Shown here: one piece after another, positions 5,615-6,692 of the stretch | Layout: each line of letters opens with the position of its first letter | Numbering within the stretch: the stretch's first letter is position 1 | From: an uncultured Lachnospiraceae bacterium | Lineage (GTDB): Bacteria; Bacillota; Clostridia; Lachnospirales; Lachnospiraceae | Assembly (NCBI GenBank): GCA_910588405.1 | Contig: CAJUPT010000109.1 | Location: 1 to 6,692, forward strand | Length of the DNA: 6,692 nt | Direction of reading: 5' to 3' | Notes under the pieces: model-generated | Told to the model about the DNA's origin: nothing | Seen by the model: the letters and a program-made list of their open reading frames with translations, nothing else | The model's database searches: none | Program-made: the position numbers and the translations under genes

Positions 5615-6692
5615 ATGGGAAAGATCATAGGTATTGACTTAGGTACGACAAATTCATGCGTAGCGGTTATGGAAGGCGGCAAGCCCGTTGTAATCGCAAA
5701 TGCGGAGGGCGTGAGAACGACCCCTTCCGTAGTGGCATTCACCAAAAACGGCGAGCGTCTGATCGGTGAGCTGGCAAAGCGTCAGGCCGTGACCAATGCG
5801 GAGAAGACCATTTCTTCCATTAAGAGACATATGGGTTCCGACTATAGAGTTGAGATAGACAGCAAGAAATATTCCCCTCAGGAAATTTCAGCAATGATTC
5901 TGCAGAAGCTGAAGACGGATGCGGAAAGCTATCTGGGAGAGACCGTGACGGAAGCCGTTATCACCGTTCCGGCGTATTTCAACGATGCCCAGAGACAGGC
6001 CACCAAGGATGCGGGCAAAATTGCCGGCCTTGATGTAAAGCGTATTATCAACGAGCCTACGGCCGCAGCTCTGGCTTACGGCCTGGACAATGAAAAAGAG
6101 CAGAAGATCATGGTATACGACCTGGGCGGCGGTACCTTCGATGTTTCGATTATCGAGATCGGCGAGGGCGTGATCGAAGTGCTGGCTACCTCTGGCGACA
6201 ACCGTCTGGGCGGCGATGATTTCGACGCGAAGCTGACCGATTATATGATCGCTGAGTTTAAGAAACTGGAAGGCGTAGACCTGTCCAATGATAAGATTGC
6301 TCTGCAGAGAATTAAGGAGGAAGCGGAGAAGGCGAAGAAAGAGTTGTCTGCCGCTACCACGACGAATATTAACCTGCCTTTTATCACGATGACGACGGAA
6401 GGCCCCAAGCATCTGGATATGACGCTGACCAGGGCGAAGTTTGATGAGCTGACCCATGACTTGGTTGAGCGTACCGCAGGCCCTGTGCAGAATGCGCTGA
6501 GAGACGCGGGACTGTCACCTTCTGAGCTGGATAAGGTGCTGCTGGTAGGCGGCTCCACCCGTGTGCCCGCCGTACAGGATAAGGTAAAACAGCTGACCGG
6601 CAAGGAGCCGTCCAAAAACCTGAACCCGGATGAGTGTGTGGCCATCGGCGCTTCCATCCAGGGCGGCAAGCTGGCAGGCGACGCAGGCGCAG
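5615..6692 (+). CDS. dnaK: Molecular chaperone DnaK (Hsp70), N-terminal part
   Basis: The frame is open from the ATG to the right edge, 359 full codons of a protein normally about 610-620 residues, so almost all of the ATPase domain is present and the substrate-binding domain is cut off by the window. DnaK binds exposed hydrophobic peptides in an ATP cycle driven by DnaJ and GrpE. Motifs: phosphate-1 IGIDLGTTNSCVAV near the N-terminus, NEPTAAALAYG (146-156), phosphate-2 DLGGGTFD (169-176), GDNRLGGDDFD (from 194), and the adenosine motif VGGSTRVP (311-318). The segment around residues 72-82 (HMGSDYRVEID) lacks the roughly 24-residue insert of proteobacterial DnaK, marking it as Gram-positive type. 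It is the third gene of the CIRCE operon, with dnaJ expected downstream. Confidence 0.98.
   Translation, partial: MGKIIGIDLGTTNSCVAVMEGGKPVVIANAEGVRTTPSVVAFTKNGERLIGELAKRQAVTNAEKTISSIKRHMGSDYRVEIDSKKYSPQEISAMILQKLKTDAESYLGETVTEAVITVPAYFNDAQRQATKDAGKIAGLDVKRIINEPTAAALAYGLDNEKEQKIMVYDLGGGTFDVSIIEIGEGVIEVLATSGDNRLGGDDFDAKLTDYMIAEFKKLEGVDLSNDKIALQRIKEEAEKAKKELSAATTTNINLPFITMTTEGPKHLDMTLTRAKFDELTHDLVERTAGPVQNALRDAGLSPSELDKVLLVGGSTRVPAVQDKVKQLTGKEPSKNLNPDECVAIGASIQGGKLAGDAGA

Noticed and set aside
6194..6214. Asn instead of Thr in the DnaK GDNRLGG segment, the E. coli autophosphorylation site
   Set aside because: Asn at this place is usual in Firmicutes DnaK, so it is not a mutation of note.

Overview
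The window looks like chromosomal DNA of a Gram-positive Clostridia member, most likely Lachnospiraceae. The evidence is the hrcA-grpE-dnaK order behind a perfect CIRCE operator, AGGAGG ribosome binding sites, sigma-A type promoters, and a DnaK ATPase domain without the roughly 24-residue insert of proteobacterial DnaK. Coding sequence on the right has moderate GC; the first 200 bases are clearly AT-rich. Family assignments are from recognition of the translated sequence. No database search was run.

Left third (1-2030), a decaying zone. A strong minus-strand promoter (60-88) points out of the left edge. It is followed by the C-terminal stub of an AEC-family permease (201-368), a T-tailed hairpin (398-432), and the C-terminal stub of a DUF4143-type AAA ATPase (437-733). 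Next, on the minus strand, is a glycerate kinase gene (1971 to 795) that keeps its promoter and ribosome binding site. It is broken by a frameshift near 1362 and also carries a 65-66 bp in-frame insert bounded by a perfect 10 bp inverted repeat (1604-1668). Two overlapping hairpins sit over its stop codon.

Middle (2031-3600). A 150-base intergenic region holds divergent promoters for glxK and hemW. hemW (2173-3414) encodes the radical-SAM heme chaperone and is intact. It has its own promoter and a strong terminator (3539-3600), so it appears transcriptionally separate from the heat-shock operon behind it.

Right half (3610-6692), the class I heat-shock operon. A sigma-A promoter and the CIRCE operator precede hrcA, grpE (GTG start) and dnaK. 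dnaK runs off the right edge. HrcA represses the operon by binding CIRCE; DnaK is the ATP-driven chaperone and GrpE its nucleotide exchange factor. dnaJ probably follows outside the window.

I found no CRISPR array, tRNA, rRNA or complete mobile element, and no convincing new multi-gene system. The best candidate for something undescribed is the small inverted-repeat insert inside glxK.
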